Source: Platycnemis pennipes
Taxonomy: Eukaryota; Arthropoda; Insecta; Odonata; Platycnemididae
Assembly (NCBI GenBank): GCA_933228895.1
Contig: OW121846.1
Coordinates: forward strand, 107,711,054 to 107,775,053
DNA: 64,000 nt
Direction of reading: 5' to 3'
This document shows positions 1-11,194 of the stretch, in pieces. Positions within the stretch are counted from its first letter, which is position 1; every line of letters starts with the position of its first letter. The notes beneath the pieces are model-generated. The model saw only the letters and a list, made by a program, of their open reading frames with translations, was not told where the DNA came from and made no database searches. The translations under genes were made by a program, and so were the position numbers.

Positions 1-197
1 GTATACGTTAACATTCATTTATCCATTATTCATATCTAAGTTTCCCAAATAATATATCATGTTTTTTCTTTCGATGATAGAAAATAACAGCAAAAATTGA
101 ACAAATAGTTATTGTGGTATGGGCATCTGATGAGAATGCCACAGAATACACTTCCAAAAAAAGTATTAATTGAATTTCCGAAAGAAGAAGAATGATT
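1..197. other. No feature recognised
   Basis: AT-rich sequence with only short chance open frames. Nothing here could be tied to a gene, RNA or repeat family. Confidence 0.5.
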
Positions 198-258
198 GTT
201 TGGTGATCATCACCCTCTGCCACATGCCCTAGCCGTCGTGACGTGGGAATTACATAGG
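198..258 (+). mobile_element. Degenerate 3' tail of element A (CR1/Jockey-type non-LTR)
   Basis: This 61-bp stretch matches the terminal part of element A seen at 9876-9950 and 29548-29648. The shared pieces are GTTTGGTGATC, a CACCCTCTGCCACA block and a terminal GGGAATTACATAG. The second hairpin arm (normally GGTGGCTTGCAGGG) is heavily mutated, so this is an old, severely 5'-truncated copy with no coding capacity. Confidence 0.55.
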
Positions 259-405
259 TGAAGAATGGGAGTGAGTCCAAAAATAGGTGGGAAGATGACG
301 ACTTGAAGGCAATAGCTACTTTAGCTAATTAGAAATTAGTTACTTTTCTCTTGTTAGACCTGCGGAATACGCAGCCAATACATGGGATCCTTACGAAATA
401 GGCTT

Positions 406-576
406 ATCTATATCTACGACATACCCTGCAAGCCACCTCGAGGGTGTGTGGCAGGGGGTGCATCCACACCAGGAACAGTGACAAAACAAACAAAAATGAA
501 CAACACAAAACAAACACTACACCTTTAAAAGTAATTAGGGGGAAAAAAGAAAAAAACTACCAAATCCCAATCATGC
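406..576 (-). mobile_element. Element A 3' fragment inserted antisense into element A copy 1
   Basis: The segment begins with an antisense tail (ATCTATATCTACG) and the antisense hairpin CCCTGCAAGCCACC...GGTGTGTGGCAGGG, then runs through about 100 bp of 3' untranslated sequence. The six bases AGGCTT at 400-405 recur at 577-582, exactly where the interrupted reverse transcriptase sequence resumes. That is what target-primed insertion with a 6-bp target-site duplication leaves. It has no coding capacity. Confidence 0.8.
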
Positions 577-810
577 AGGCTTAAATAATGAACTTGACGT
601 GAGCAGCGAAGATCGGTAAGATTTGTAAAGGGACGACATGATAACTATTTTTGCGTAACCAGTCTATTAAATGAACTAAAATGGGAATCATTGTCAGACC
701 ATAGGTTTAAATTTAGACTTAATCTGTTGAATAAATTCATATATAATATTTTCTTTGATGACGTTAAAAATATTTTGCGAATTACAACTTACTATGGTAG
801 ACTGGACCAT

Positions 811-1129
811 CATCATCATCATCGGTCAACTATCCTAGGATTGGTTTGACGCAGCCCTCCACTCGATTCTTCTATCGGCCAACCTCTTCATATTGACGTA
901 ACTCCTCTCTTTTATATCCTTCACCACTTACTCCATGCATCTCAAACGAGGCCTGCCTTTTCCATTCTTCCCGTACACTTTTCCCTTGACGATGGTCTTT
1001 ATCAGGTCATCGTGTCTTAAGATGTGGCCTATTAAGTTGTCCCGTCTTCTTTTTAAGGTTTTCAGTAGAGATCTCTTTCTCCCACTCTTCTTAAGACTTC
1101 TTCGTTTGTCACTCGATCGATCCATTTTA
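811..1129 (-). mobile_element. Element B copy 1 (RTE-like non-LTR 3' end) nested in element A
   Basis: On the minus strand this encodes the C-terminal tail of an endonuclease/reverse transcriptase polyprotein. The readable run is MDRSSDKRR..., [20 protein letters not shown], then a GKGRPRLR basic motif typical of arthropod RTE-like elements. Its 3' end is a GATGATGATGATG microsatellite tail (CATCATCATCATC at 811-823 on the + strand), the usual kind of tail for this class. It sits in element A between GGACCAT and TCACAAAA, which are adjacent in the copy near 20038. No convincing target-site duplication was found. Confidence 0.8.
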
Positions 1130-1625
1130 ATCACAAAAATAGAGAAATTGATTGCCCAACTGACTGATTCCAAATGTCCATCTTTCCTCGTAAGTACAAT
1201 TAGGGATATGAATAGCTGAAAATATATTCAATAGCATGAATACGAGTGCATCAACTGATATCATAGGTAGTTGCATTTTATTATAAGGACTTTAAGCTAA
1301 CCCAACTAACAGCATGTTTTTACATGTTTGCTTTGCTATTATCATCTTTTTTAAACTGTGAAATTTAGACTAGAATATTATTACTAACCCTTTTTATGCA
1401 TAATACGTGATCTATGTGTGGTGTAAATCACACCCTGCCCAACAACTTTGTGGTGGCTTGCAGGCTGTATTGTAGATGTACATAGTTGTGAAAGAGTTTG
1501 ATGAAGATAAGTAGTGGCAAAATCCAGAGGCATGAGAACGCCTGCCAAAATTGTTATAGTAATAAAATAATTACTAATAGGACGGCCTTAATGGATTGCT
1601 GCATTGAGCTCAAATTGTGCAGATT

Positions 1626-1918
1626 TATAAGTTGTTAGGGGTCGTGGTAGCCTAGGGTATAGAATACTGAGCTACTGACCGGAGGGTCCCGGGTTCAAAT
1701 CCCGGTCAAGAGCCTTTCTGGACACTCCCATCTAAAATCCTCGCGATTCAATTTTCTGCGTGTCAGAACTTCGTAGGAAATCGCAGAAAGGAACTGGCCT
1801 ACTACCCTGAATGTGTGAATTTCACACGCCATTGGCTTAGTACGGGGTGAGCTCTACTCTCTTCTATCAAAGACCAACCTTCGGGTTGAATCACTGAGTG
1901 AGAGAGTATAAGATGTTA
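1626..1918 (+). mobile_element. tRNA-derived SINE with 12-bp target-site duplication
   Basis: The element proper is 1638-1906 (269 bp). Its head carries a box A-like TAGCCTAGGGT (1648-1658) and a box B GGTTCAAATCC (1692-1702). Box B lies inside a 5-bp T-arm (CCGGG/CCCGG), so the head derives from a tRNA and carries an internal pol III promoter. About 200 bp of unrelated body follow. Flanks TATAAGTTGTTA (1626-1637) and TATAAGATGTTA (1907-1918) match at 11 of 12 positions and mark the insertion boundaries. It would depend on an autonomous LINE for mobility; which one is not evident. Confidence 0.8.
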
Positions 1919-3937
1919 TTTTCACTGGAAAATTAAGGCATCCATATAATATAATCATCAAGGATAGTTTCACAACAGTAATTATCGCGTCTCGGAATGC
2001 ATGCCACGCTCAGATGCACCGCGAGCATTTTGACCCTTGGTGAAGCATTTAGTAATACTTTCTTTTGCGGCTCATCGAGCGAAGCGGAGAACCTTCCCCG
2101 GTCTCTCCCATGAATGGTGTTGTGAGCCAGTCAAAGCGACTCCCGGGGGCGCTATTTGCGAGAGGGCCGTAGAGGAAAGAACCCGAAGAAGTTTGAGGCT
2201 GCGCCATGACATCCATTCCATTGCATTCATTGCGATGTGCGACCGAAACAAAATCCGACGCGGAGCACTTCTCTCGTGGGTGGCTTTCCTACGCGGGCTG
2301 GCTACGCCTCTCATTTCTTATTGCAAGCGTGACTTGAGGTTTGCAACTTTCCCGTAAAATACTTGGTTTCATGGTTGAGCCCCGTTATCCGAGTGTGCTT
2401 CGTGCCATCAGGGATTATATGGCCCAGCCATTGTTTTTTGCCTGTGTGCGAGTCTATCGTGTTGCTGGATGCGATCGCGAGATTTGAAAGGGGGCTGGAG
2501 CACGGGAAGTTTGGACGAATATTGAGTGATCGTGGTGAGCATAAATATTCCTTTTAATGTAGGGTAAATGATAAAGGTGACTGTGAAAGTGTTCCCACGC
2601 CCGGTGGGCTCATTATTCCGTTCTCGCGATTGTCGGATCACATAGGCGGTCATTAATGTTATTGAGCATCTGGGTCGAATATGGGCATCGAATTTCTCCC
2701 CGTTGACTTGGCAAAAACCCTACTCCAATATTCGTCGGATGATCTCATGAAATATTATGTATTCCTAGTGAAAGTGAGGTGAAACTCTCCTCCCACCATT
2801 GCACGAATGGTGTTATTAGAGAACGCTTCAATTTGCATAATATTAAGGTTACTGTTTAGGTTGCAGCTTCCGTTATAAAAGCGGAAGAAGGTTTCTTCAA
2901 CCTATTGGAAGATTTCCTCAAGCCGCGTTGGAAGACGGAGGTTATATTGCAAAGCGAGCAGTTAATGCAAACGAAACCGGTTTATGCTGGATACGGTTGC
3001 CATTCGGAACTCCGTTCCAAGGAAGAAGGATGGCTTTGGTCTTTAGGGCTTCAAGACAGTCGGTGGAGCCCGGCTGCGGCAGGGTTAATCGAACTTGATA
3101 CTTACGCTCCACCCGATTATTTTTAACTTCAAACGGAGAGGTAGTTGTTTTTTTAAATCCGACGCTGTTTCAATATATTACAATAGTTATCTACCAGTTT
3201 TGCATGGGAGCTCCATTTTTATACATAATATCGGAGCCATTGAAAATCAATTTTTTTAATTCTTAGGCTCAACCATGTCTGCCACACCTTCCCAATATTT
3301 TGTTTAATCAATACATTTAGTATCTATTTACTATTAACAACTAGTTCCATGTTCACTATTAATGGCACATTTAAAAAATGAGCAATGCTTCGACTATCGA
3401 CTAGCATTTGTAAAAGGCAAATTAAAATTAATTTTATTATGATTTCTGGGGATTCCAAGGAAATCCTTATATCTGGTAACCATTGCTCAAACACTGGTGC
3501 AGTCTTGAATAAGGGATATTTTTGCCTTTCCTTGTACCTACTCATGTATGCTGCTGCAGATGGGTACTAAGCACGCGTTAGTGACAAATCTCAATGCCTC
3601 TGGCACGTGAAACCGTGTACTATGTGCGTTTTTCGTGAGGTTTATGCATCTCCACTTTTGCAGTTTTCAAACGAACAAATTTTCATACTTACTGAAGAAG
3701 ATGTAAATCGTCGACTGGATTTTGAAGGGGTGCGAGTAAAATATATCCACGTGTCTCTTTCTCAGGCATTTTTATGCACTTTTCATTCGGCACAGTTTCA
3801 ATTGGCTAGAGAGGTATTGATACCATGCTACATCTTCCACCCTACATCCTACCATCTTACATCATTTACAGCTATTCACAATACCTACTTACATGTACAG
3901 AAGAACCACCGGTGATACCATTCATATCATTACCAAT
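1919..3937. other. Intergenic; no supported feature
   Basis: About 2 kb with a moderately GC-rich first half (to about 2650) and AT-rich remainder. Open frames of up to about 106 codons occur on both strands, but none shows a recognisable motif or a convincing exon structure. Confidence 0.5.
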
Positions 3938-4031
3938 TTTTTTATGCATGATATGTAGTGCATGTTTGGTGAGAATTGACCCCTTGCCACACCTTTATGG
4001 TGGATTGCAGGGTATTATGTAGATTTAGACG
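3938..4031 (+). mobile_element. Element A 3' tail, solo copy
   Basis: This is a 94-bp match to the element A terminus: TTATGCATGATATGTAGTGC, TTTGGTGAGAATT, then a hairpin region with GGTGGATTGCAGGG and a GTATTATGTAGATTTAGA tail. Extreme 5' truncation has left only the 3' untranslated part. Confidence 0.8.
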
Positions 4032-4240
4032 TACTTTATCGTTTGGCTGTTCAAAGATATATTACATTTATGAGCTACATAACAATTTACTCAGTGTGCG
4101 TTTAACATGATATCCGAAATCGCACTTATCTCAATTGTAAGTATGGATATGATACATGAATGGTGAGTGTGGCAATTTCCCTTGTTATATATTTGTGGTT
4201 AAAATTAAAAAAAAACAAAGGTAGGAGAGTTTTAATATTC

Positions 4241-5245
4241 ATCTAAATCTACGTCTACATAACATCCTACAAGCCACCATACAGGTATATGACAGTGGGT
4301 AAATTCACACTAAACATGCACTATACATCATACTTAAAAAGGATAAGTAACTAAATTCTAATTGAAATAGAACACTTTAAAACAGATGAAAATAAAAAAA
4401 GCCTTACTTGGGCTAGCTTAAAGTTCTTATACCGACGTGTAATTATCTATGCTATCTATTGATACACTTGTGTATATACAATTGATTAAATTAACAGATA
4501 TTCATATCCCTAATTGACTGAGGGAAGGAAGACATTTTAAATATGTCTCTTCGGCAATCGGTTTCTGTAATATGAAATTAGATTTGGTCATGGTCCAGTC
4601 TACCATAGTGAGTTTGTGTTCGCGAAATATTTTTAACATCATCAGTGAAAATATTGTCCTAGGATTTGGTTAAGAGATTGAGTCTATATTTCAACCTACG
4701 GTCTGATAATGATTCCCATTTTAGTTCATCTAGTTCACTGGTTAAGCTGACATAATTAGCATACGTCAATTTATAAATGTTACCGATCTTTGCTGCACAC
4801 ACACACCAGTTCGTGATGAAAGCCTATACGAAATTCCGTATTCCAAATGAGGTCTAACAATGTAAAAGTAGCTAACTTCTCGTACATGATCGTCACATTT
4901 GCCCAGTAATCTTTTAATAAATCCCAGGACACTATTAGCTAGAACAATGTTTTCACGCATGTGTTTACCCCAAGAAAGATCATGTATCAGTCTTATTCCA
5001 AGATTTGAAGAAATTAATTCCACGTTTGTTAATTTATTATTCTTAATTCAGTAAGAGTTGGGAGGAGACCTATTCTGTTTCCACAAATTTATTGCTACAC
5101 ATTTTTTAACATTTAATTCCAACCGCCACGTATCACATCAGTTTTAAATTTCCTCTAGGTCATCATTTAAATATTCATTATCTTATGTTGGTCTCCCACG
5201 AATCGTTTTGGCGATATTGAGGTCATCGAAATGATAATGATATTG
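4241..5245 (-). mobile_element. Element A copy 3 (longest, reverse transcriptase pseudogene)
   Basis: Read on the minus strand, this copy runs from just upstream of the catalytic palm motif to the 3' tail. Around 5215-5240 the frame reads FDDLNIAKTIRG, a degraded form of the F/Y-A-D-D box that binds catalytic metal in reverse transcriptases. It continues with DTWRLELNVKKC (about 5095-5130). An open stretch at 4766-5023 carries NLGIRLIHDLSWGKHM, LGKCDDHVREVSYF and VRPHLEYG. The 3' part ends in the antisense hairpin and tail at 4241-4330. Stops and frameshifts interrupt it repeatedly, so it is inactive. It is 5'-truncated, lacking the endonuclease and fingers. Confidence 0.85.
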
Positions 5246-5920
5246 TGCTTATAATTGTAAAAGACGGTGGCTCCTTATTTATCCAGCTAAAATTATACGT
5301 CGGTTATGCGACACAGGGCCTTGACTCACCATTCATTATTAAAATCTTGCAGATAAGCAATTCTCAATAATCTTTATTTTAAGTAGTTTACAGTGGCAAG
5401 GTGATGGAAGTGAATATATTGCTTGAATATAGCTATAGATATAGAGATGAGTGTACGCAAAGTAGTTAGCCGAATTCAAAATGCTTAATGCCTCATGCTT
5501 TCTCTTTGAGGGGGTGTACGGGGGGATGTTAAGGTGTGTTAAAATTAGAATGGGCACAATTTATCCGAATAATGACGCAAAATTTATTATTGTAAGATAG
5601 ATCTCCTCTAAAAATCCTAGCCTTTTACAGTCCAGTTCCTGCACTGTTTCGCTATCTATCCATTTGATTTGTGTCCATCTTCAACATTGATTTACCATGC
5701 AGATTAATATATATAATTTAAAAATGCTATATTGTGTGCCAGCATTTCTAAGTTTACATGGTGCCCTGTATAGACTCAACCCTAGTGTCTGGCATTTAGT
5801 AGGATGCTGTGGTGTGGACCAAGGGTGCATGGTCATCGCAAACACTGTCGTTCTGTCATCACATCTTCACATTCACATCCATATGCTCCGTCCATAACTA
5901 CCGTCGGTGACTCCATTTAT
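5246..5920. other. Intergenic; no supported feature
   Basis: AT-rich sequence between two element A copies. No motif, exon signal or repeat boundary could be supported. Confidence 0.5.
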
Positions 5921-6340
5921 TTTGCTGTTTTTATCTTTTTTTAAATTGTTATATATAGAATATAATTACTAATCCTTTTTATGCATGATTTTTAATGCAT
6001 GTTTGGTGTATAAGAGAATATAATAGGCGTATAATATAACTAGAAAAGAACAGAATAGGCAGAATAGCAAAGGGATAGGTAGGGGAAATATTTTAGAGTG
6101 CGCTGTAGTACATAATGCATGTATTAATCCCTTAAATACTATAGATACTAACAATCTACTTGCATGAGTCTCTATAGTTGCTTGTTTGCATGACGGTAGT
6201 GCATGCTTGGTGATCTTCCACCCCCTGCCACACACCCTTGCGGTGACTTGCAGGTTATCGTGTAGATGTAGATGTAGGTGTAAATACACCCCATGCCATG
6301 CACAGTTATGGTGGCTTGCAGGGTATTATGCAGATGTGAT
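5921..6340 (+). mobile_element. Element A 3' end interrupted by a second element A-type insertion
   Basis: The outer copy starts at about 5921 (TTTTGCTGTTTTTATC), runs to the TGCATGTTTGGTGTA block at 6010, and resumes at 6277 with GGTGTAAATACACCCC, the hairpin arm GGTGGCTTGCAGGG and a TATTATGCAGATG tail. GGTGTA at 6005-6010 is repeated at 6277-6282, a 6-bp target-site duplication around the inserted 266 bp. Confidence 0.75.
6011..6276 (+). mobile_element. Element A variant (subfamily A2) inserted in an older element A tail
   Basis: The insert ends with GTGCATGCTTGGTGATCTTC, the hairpin (CCCCCTGCCACACACCC / GGTGACTTGCAGG) and TATCGTGTAGATGTAGATGTA. The TGCTTGGTGATCTTC and TATCGTGTAGATG wording is shared with 29548-29648 and differs from the main family (TGTTTGGTGAGA, TATTATGTAGATG), which suggests a separate subfamily. 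The first about 160 bp have no recognised relative in the window. Confidence 0.7.
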
Positions 6341-7736
6341 ATGCTTTCTGCCTGAAGTTTTTGCTTAACATTAACTATCTACTTCAAACTATGGTGTAAT
6401 GGTGATTCCCAACTTAATTCTTCTATCAGTTGGACGACCTTCTCCTTCTTAACAAACCTAAATCCTCTTCTCTGTTCACCATACGTTTCCCAAAATTCAA
6501 CCTTCTTCAACTAGTTCAAGAGCTTACTCGTTTCTGAATCCTCAGAATTCACGTTTTATAAACAAAGAATGTACTGGTTTTTACCGAAGATGTGCTGGAA
6601 CAGAAAAGAGAAACTTATGAAAAAAGGTATTTATGATTTTTGCGGATCACCCGCCTTTCCAAAAATTGACAGTTCAAGGAAAACAGCAGCATGTTGATAA
6701 ATTCGAATGACGGAATGCAGGTTCTTCTCTTGGTGAAAGGATTATGCATCCCCTTTTTTGCTTGATTTCAACAAATCTTGGTGAAAGCATTGAGGCTCTG
6801 ACGGAATGGCATTCCCTCTCAACAAAAAATTAACTTTTCCTATTACTAAGTATAGTTACGGATTCACTAATGAGGCAGGTACGAGTCAATCGCTTCCTCA
6901 TGTTTAGCAAAAACGAGCATATTCATTATTCTGTCGCATGAATCACACTACTGCTATAAGCAGCGGAGTGTATATCAGCTTTTTATTCTTGGTCCACCTG
7001 GCCGTAATATAGGTACATATTTCTTATTTAGATGAGGAAAATCAGCAAAATGTTTCATTTCTATTTAGGATATTACATTTAGGATATTTACATTTCCTCT
7101 CAGGGAACATATTGATAATTTTTCAAATGCCTTTTTCCACAACTCATTTCTTTAGGCAGCCATATTCGGATAAGTCTTCATGTCTTCAGGCACTCGTAAG
7201 AAAATACGTGGCAGTCGAAGCTATTGAAGTGGTGTCCATTTTGATTGCATGCATTTGTACGACACTAAGATACTTTTTTAATATGAGACTGTATTAAACT
7301 AATATTTTTATTTCGCAATGTTTCGGCAAAAGGAGTTCAGAAAATTTTCCTCACCCTCGAAAAAGATCTTTTATTTGTTGAAATGAAGGCATTTTCATGA
7401 ATCTAATATTAAATTTTATGTCTCTATATTCTATATTAAGTTCCATTAATTTTGTTCATTGTTTGCACTGTTATAATATTGTTCGTATAATTTAATGACA
7501 CCTTCTTGAATATACTACTAGCTTCATTCTCAATTAGTTATTGATTCCATGAAAAGTGCGTTTTAGTCCTTGTCGACAGTAACTTGCGCAAACAGAGCCC
7601 ACTCATGTGATCAAGAGAAGAGAAACATATTTCCTAGGCTTGAGGTCATAAGATCTTCTGCGACAAACATCTGATTTTGGTCGTGATACCAAAAGTGTAG
7701 CCACATGAAAATATTACTTAAATTTTGGATTTAAGT
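6341..7736. other. Intergenic; no supported feature
   Basis: About 1.4 kb of AT-rich sequence. The small open frame at 7112-7297 shows no recognisable motif. Confidence 0.5.
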
Positions 7737-7950
7737 ACATCTACATCTACATAATACCCCGCAATCCACCATAAAAGTGTGTGGCAGGGGGTGAACTCTC
7801 ACCAAATATGCACTGCATATCATGCATAAAAATTTGTAATTAAAAATTAATATAGCAAATCATACATGCAAAAACATACAGTTAGTTGGGTTAGCTTTAA
7901 GTCCTTATACATACATGCAGGTACCAATGTTATCCATTGATCAAGTATAA
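7737..7950 (-). mobile_element. Element A 3' end, solo copy
   Basis: The antisense tail ACATCTACATCTACATAATA starts the copy. The hairpin (CCCCGCAATCCACC / AAAGTGTGTGGCAGGGGG) follows, then about 150 bp of 3' untranslated sequence matching 18690-18920. There is no coding part. It faces the copy at 8086-8211, so the two form an inverted pair about 135 bp apart. Confidence 0.8.
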
Positions 7951-8085
7951 CAATACTGAAATATTTTTGAGTGATAAGTTAAACAATATTTAAGTATTGT
8001 TTGAGTTCCTGTAAAAGACATAATGTTTTTTTAACTTTCAGTGATAGAGTCGCCCGTATGAAACCAGGAGCGCACAATAGTGTTG

Positions 8086-8211
8086 TTCTGACTACTATAT
8101 TAATACTATTCCTTTTTAATGCATGATATGTAGTGCATGTTTGGTGAGAAATCACCCCCTGCCACACACCCTCGTGGTGGCTTGCAGGGTATTACGTAGT
8201 GGTAGATGTAG
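8086..8211 (+). mobile_element. Element A 3' end, solo copy
   Basis: It begins with TTCTGACTACTATATTAATA, which matches the antisense copy near 18785-18812. It runs through TGTAGTGCATGTTTGGTGAG to the hairpin (CCCCCTGCCACACACCC / GGTGGCTTGCAGGG) and a slightly altered tail, TATTACGTAGTGGTAGATG. It is the sense partner of the copy at 7737-7950. Confidence 0.8.
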
Positions 8212-9875
8212 AAAAGAATCATTACATACGATCCCGTGAAACTGTAATCGTCTCCAGAAAGTTTTAAGTTAGTTCCGACTCACGAATGTAGTTATCGTTT
8301 AAGATTTTTTTCATTCTTTTTCCCTTCGGAGTCCCCATGTTTTGGAAGTGACGGGCGCTTGTTGTCGCTGGATAGAGCAGCACAATTCAAACCGAGGTCC
8401 CTCAGGTCGTCCTCGAAAGAGGGTCTTTTTCGATGGTTGGAGGATTGGGATGAGAATTTTCATCCTGTTGAGACATTCTCGTGTTCTTTCCGGTGGCCTT
8501 TCGGAAATGACTAATCGTTGAGTCCTACCGATATGACCACCCAATTCCGTGTAACGTTGGGGACAAATGTAGAAGAAACCATAATGTATGTGGCACAGGA
8601 TTTTAGGAATTACCATCTTTACGTACTTACATTCCTTTAGGAATGCTTCGTTGCTGATATGCATTGTGGAATTCACTTTTTTTATTTTGCTATGGAACTC
8701 TGAATCACGCGAACAGAGTATGACTTGTATAGAACAAGCACGTTATATGTCATCTATAAAACGTAAGTACAAGAGTTCTCTCACTTACTACTTCAACCAC
8801 CTTCATCTTCATTTACCATTGACTCTTTCTGAAATTCTGTCTTTTTGTTCACCGAATATCATTTGTGAAGGAAGTGCATGATGTACATTGTAAACCTCCA
8901 ACAAACTGTAATTTCCACGCGGACAATCAGCTGAGTTGTTCCTTTCTCTCAAATATCGTCTGTAGCTCATTGTGCAATTATAATCGCTTACAAGTTTACA
9001 TTACGTATCAAAATCATTGCTAATTAAATAAAGTGCATTGTTTGGCCTCCAATAGTATTTATTGTCAAATGTATGCTATTACATTGATTGCATGCGTTAT
9101 TTTGAATGCTGTGCTTTTTCGTGAGAGTAATTATGTTACTTTCTGTAAAAACGTAGTTGTGAGTCCAAAGAGTTACTTTTCTTTAGAAATAAGAAATGAA
9201 GCTGAATATATGAAAGGTCCTTTTAAGATGTTTGACAAGCTTTTATGCATCTAGGTGGTTGTATATATGATATTTTTGCGTGGAATATTTTATTAAAAAT
9301 GGTCATGTGACATTGTTTATATTCCTAATACACAATACACTATGTAATAGAGATAAAATAGAGATCGAGAGTTTTTTTGTGGTTAATGGAAAAAAAGAGG
9401 CCAAAATCTACGACAATATTGCCTCGTGATAAACGTTAATGATCTTGCCGTAGCGAAAAATCAATGAAAGATATTTTATTTCCAGAATTCAGTACCTATT
9501 TCGCGAGTCACGCGATACCTTGCAATGCATTGAAAGGTGTGTGAAATTCTCTTTGATTGCTAACTTTTCATTTGCAGAAAGAGAAATTTGTAAGCATGGA
9601 CTTTAAAGGTTAAAAAAATCTCTTTCCATCCAATAAAGAAAATCACTCGAGGAAATGACCTTACTCGAAGAGCTGCATTCCGGAAGCAGCGATTTTGAAC
9701 CAGACGTGTGCTCATTTCACAAATATGACGCAATATTTTACTCTTAAGATGGAGTTTATTTATACTGTGAGACGTAAACTATGTGCATAGTTTTCCGATT
9801 ATAACTTTGAGTTTTCACCAAACATAAGTTCATTTATAATTGCATTTCCTCATAATGCACTGGTTGGTGATTTAA
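8212..9875. other. Intergenic; no supported gene
   Basis: A 121-codon minus-strand open frame at 8311-8676 is the longest here. It shows no recognised domain, and I could not decide whether it is a decayed repeat or chance. The remainder is AT-rich and featureless. Confidence 0.45.
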
Positions 9876-9950
9876 AATGTTTGGTGATCTTCACCCCCTG
9901 CCACACACCCTTGTGGTGGGTTGCAGGGAATTACTTAGATGTAGATGTAA
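9876..9950 (+). mobile_element. Element A 3' tail, solo copy
   Basis: This 75-bp terminal fragment contains GTTTGGTGATCTTCACCCCC, TGCCACACACCC, GGTGGGTTGCAGGG and the tail AATTACTTAGATGTAGATG. Its GGTGATCTTC wording places it near subfamily A2. Confidence 0.8.
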
Positions 9951-10359
9951 ACTTTTAGGTGAAAATAGTAATTCGTATTGGAAGTCAATTGAGAAAGAGG
10001 TCAGAGACGACAGAACTGCTGATGAGTGATATTTTCCGTTATTCTTTCAAAGCTGCGTAATATATTTTATGGCGCTTCCATACCGCATAACATTCTCCTT
10101 GCTTTAGGACTATGTTCTGTGAGCGATTCCATCAAATAAAATACTCCTCTCGGTATTTGCATATGTAACTAATTGGCATAATTGGACTACTGGCTGGGAG
10201 GACTCAAATTTCCTGGTTTCCCAATCGAAAAAATATTTCTTGGAACTTGAATTGAAAGCTTATCAGGATTAACCCTACGCCAAGTACTCAAACCACTATA
10301 AATAAACCCTCCATCTATCACCCTACGTAGGGAAATGAAGTAAATATGTCAGTGAAACC
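9951..10359. other. Intergenic; no supported feature
   Basis: About 400 bp between two element A copies with nothing recognisable. Confidence 0.5.
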
Positions 10360-11194
10360 AGATAATTACACTCATACAATTAACAATCGTGGAATCTGTT
10401 TAATATCTTGGAATAAGAATGACACATGATTTTTCTTGGGGTAACCACATACGTGAAATAATGGGTCAAGCTAATCGTAAACTGGGATTCATGAAAAGAG
10501 TACTGGGCAAATGTGACTATCATGTTTGTGCGAGAGATTAGCTATTTTCGCTCGTTAGACCTCATTTGGAACACACCACCAGTATATGGGATCCACACGA
10601 AATAGGCCTAAATAATGAACTTGAAGGTGTGCAGGGAAGATCGGCAAGATTTGTGAAGGGATATGATACCTATATTAGCGTTTCCAGTCTATTATTAAAC
10701 TAAATTGGGAATCATTGTCAGATAGTAGGAAGAAATTTAAACTTAATTTTTAAAATAAATTCCGATATAATATTTTCAATGATGACGGTAAAAATATTTT
10801 TCGAACTACAACTACTAAGGTAGAGTGGAACATAAGTACAAAATTAGAGAAATTGATTTCCTAACTGACAGATTCCAAATATCCATCTTTCCTCGTAAGT
10901 ACAGTTAGGGATATGAATGGTGGTAAGTATATCCAATAGCATAAATACGAGTGTATCAATGGATGGCATATGTAGATGCATGTTGTTATAGGGACTTCAA
11001 GCAAACCATCTAACAGCATGCTTTTGCATGCTTGCTTTCCTATTTTTATCTTTTTTACATTATTAAGTATGGACTAGTACATTATTACTAATCCTTTTTT
11101 ATGCTTGAAATTTAATGTATGTTCAGTGTGAATCCACCCTCTGCCACGCACCTTTATGATGGCTTGCAGGGTATTATGTATGTGTAGATATAGT
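10360..11194 (+). mobile_element. Element A copy 2 (reverse transcriptase pseudogene)
   Basis: The reading matches copy 3 and the copy at 19606. An NRGI...LGIRMTHDFSWG-like region (about 10380-10445) is followed by REIMGQANRKLGFMKRVLGK (about 10450-10510), then SLVRPHLE-like (about 10548), IWDPHEIGLNNEL (about 10590-10625) and RSARFVKGYD-like residues. Short indels, for example near 10525, break the frame. The 3' untranslated part and hairpin end at about 11192. No catalytic domain remains. Confidence 0.85.

Larger units (their letters stand above)
332..1484 (+). mobile_element. Element A copy 1 (5'-truncated non-LTR, host of two nested insertions)
   Basis: This is the 3' part of a CR1/Jockey-superfamily retrotransposon. 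Residues equivalent to EISYFSLVRP...WDPYEIGL are readable at about 332-404. The frame resumes after an insertion at 583-810 (NELN..QRRSARFVKG-like, then the LLNKF region) and again from 1130 (KIREI-like). The 3' untranslated part and hairpin end at about 1484 with TGTAGATGTACATAG. Two foreign segments split it: an antisense element A fragment (406-576, flanked by AGGCTT) and an element B fragment (811-1129). Frameshifts and stops make it a dead copy. Joining the outer pieces reproduces the layout of the copy at 19606-20399, which is the main evidence for one original element. Confidence 0.8.

Noticed and set aside
8311..8676. 121-codon minus-strand frame with a repeat-like look (KKTLFRGRPEGPRF)
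   Set aside because: I could not tie it to any family and it has no second copy in the window.
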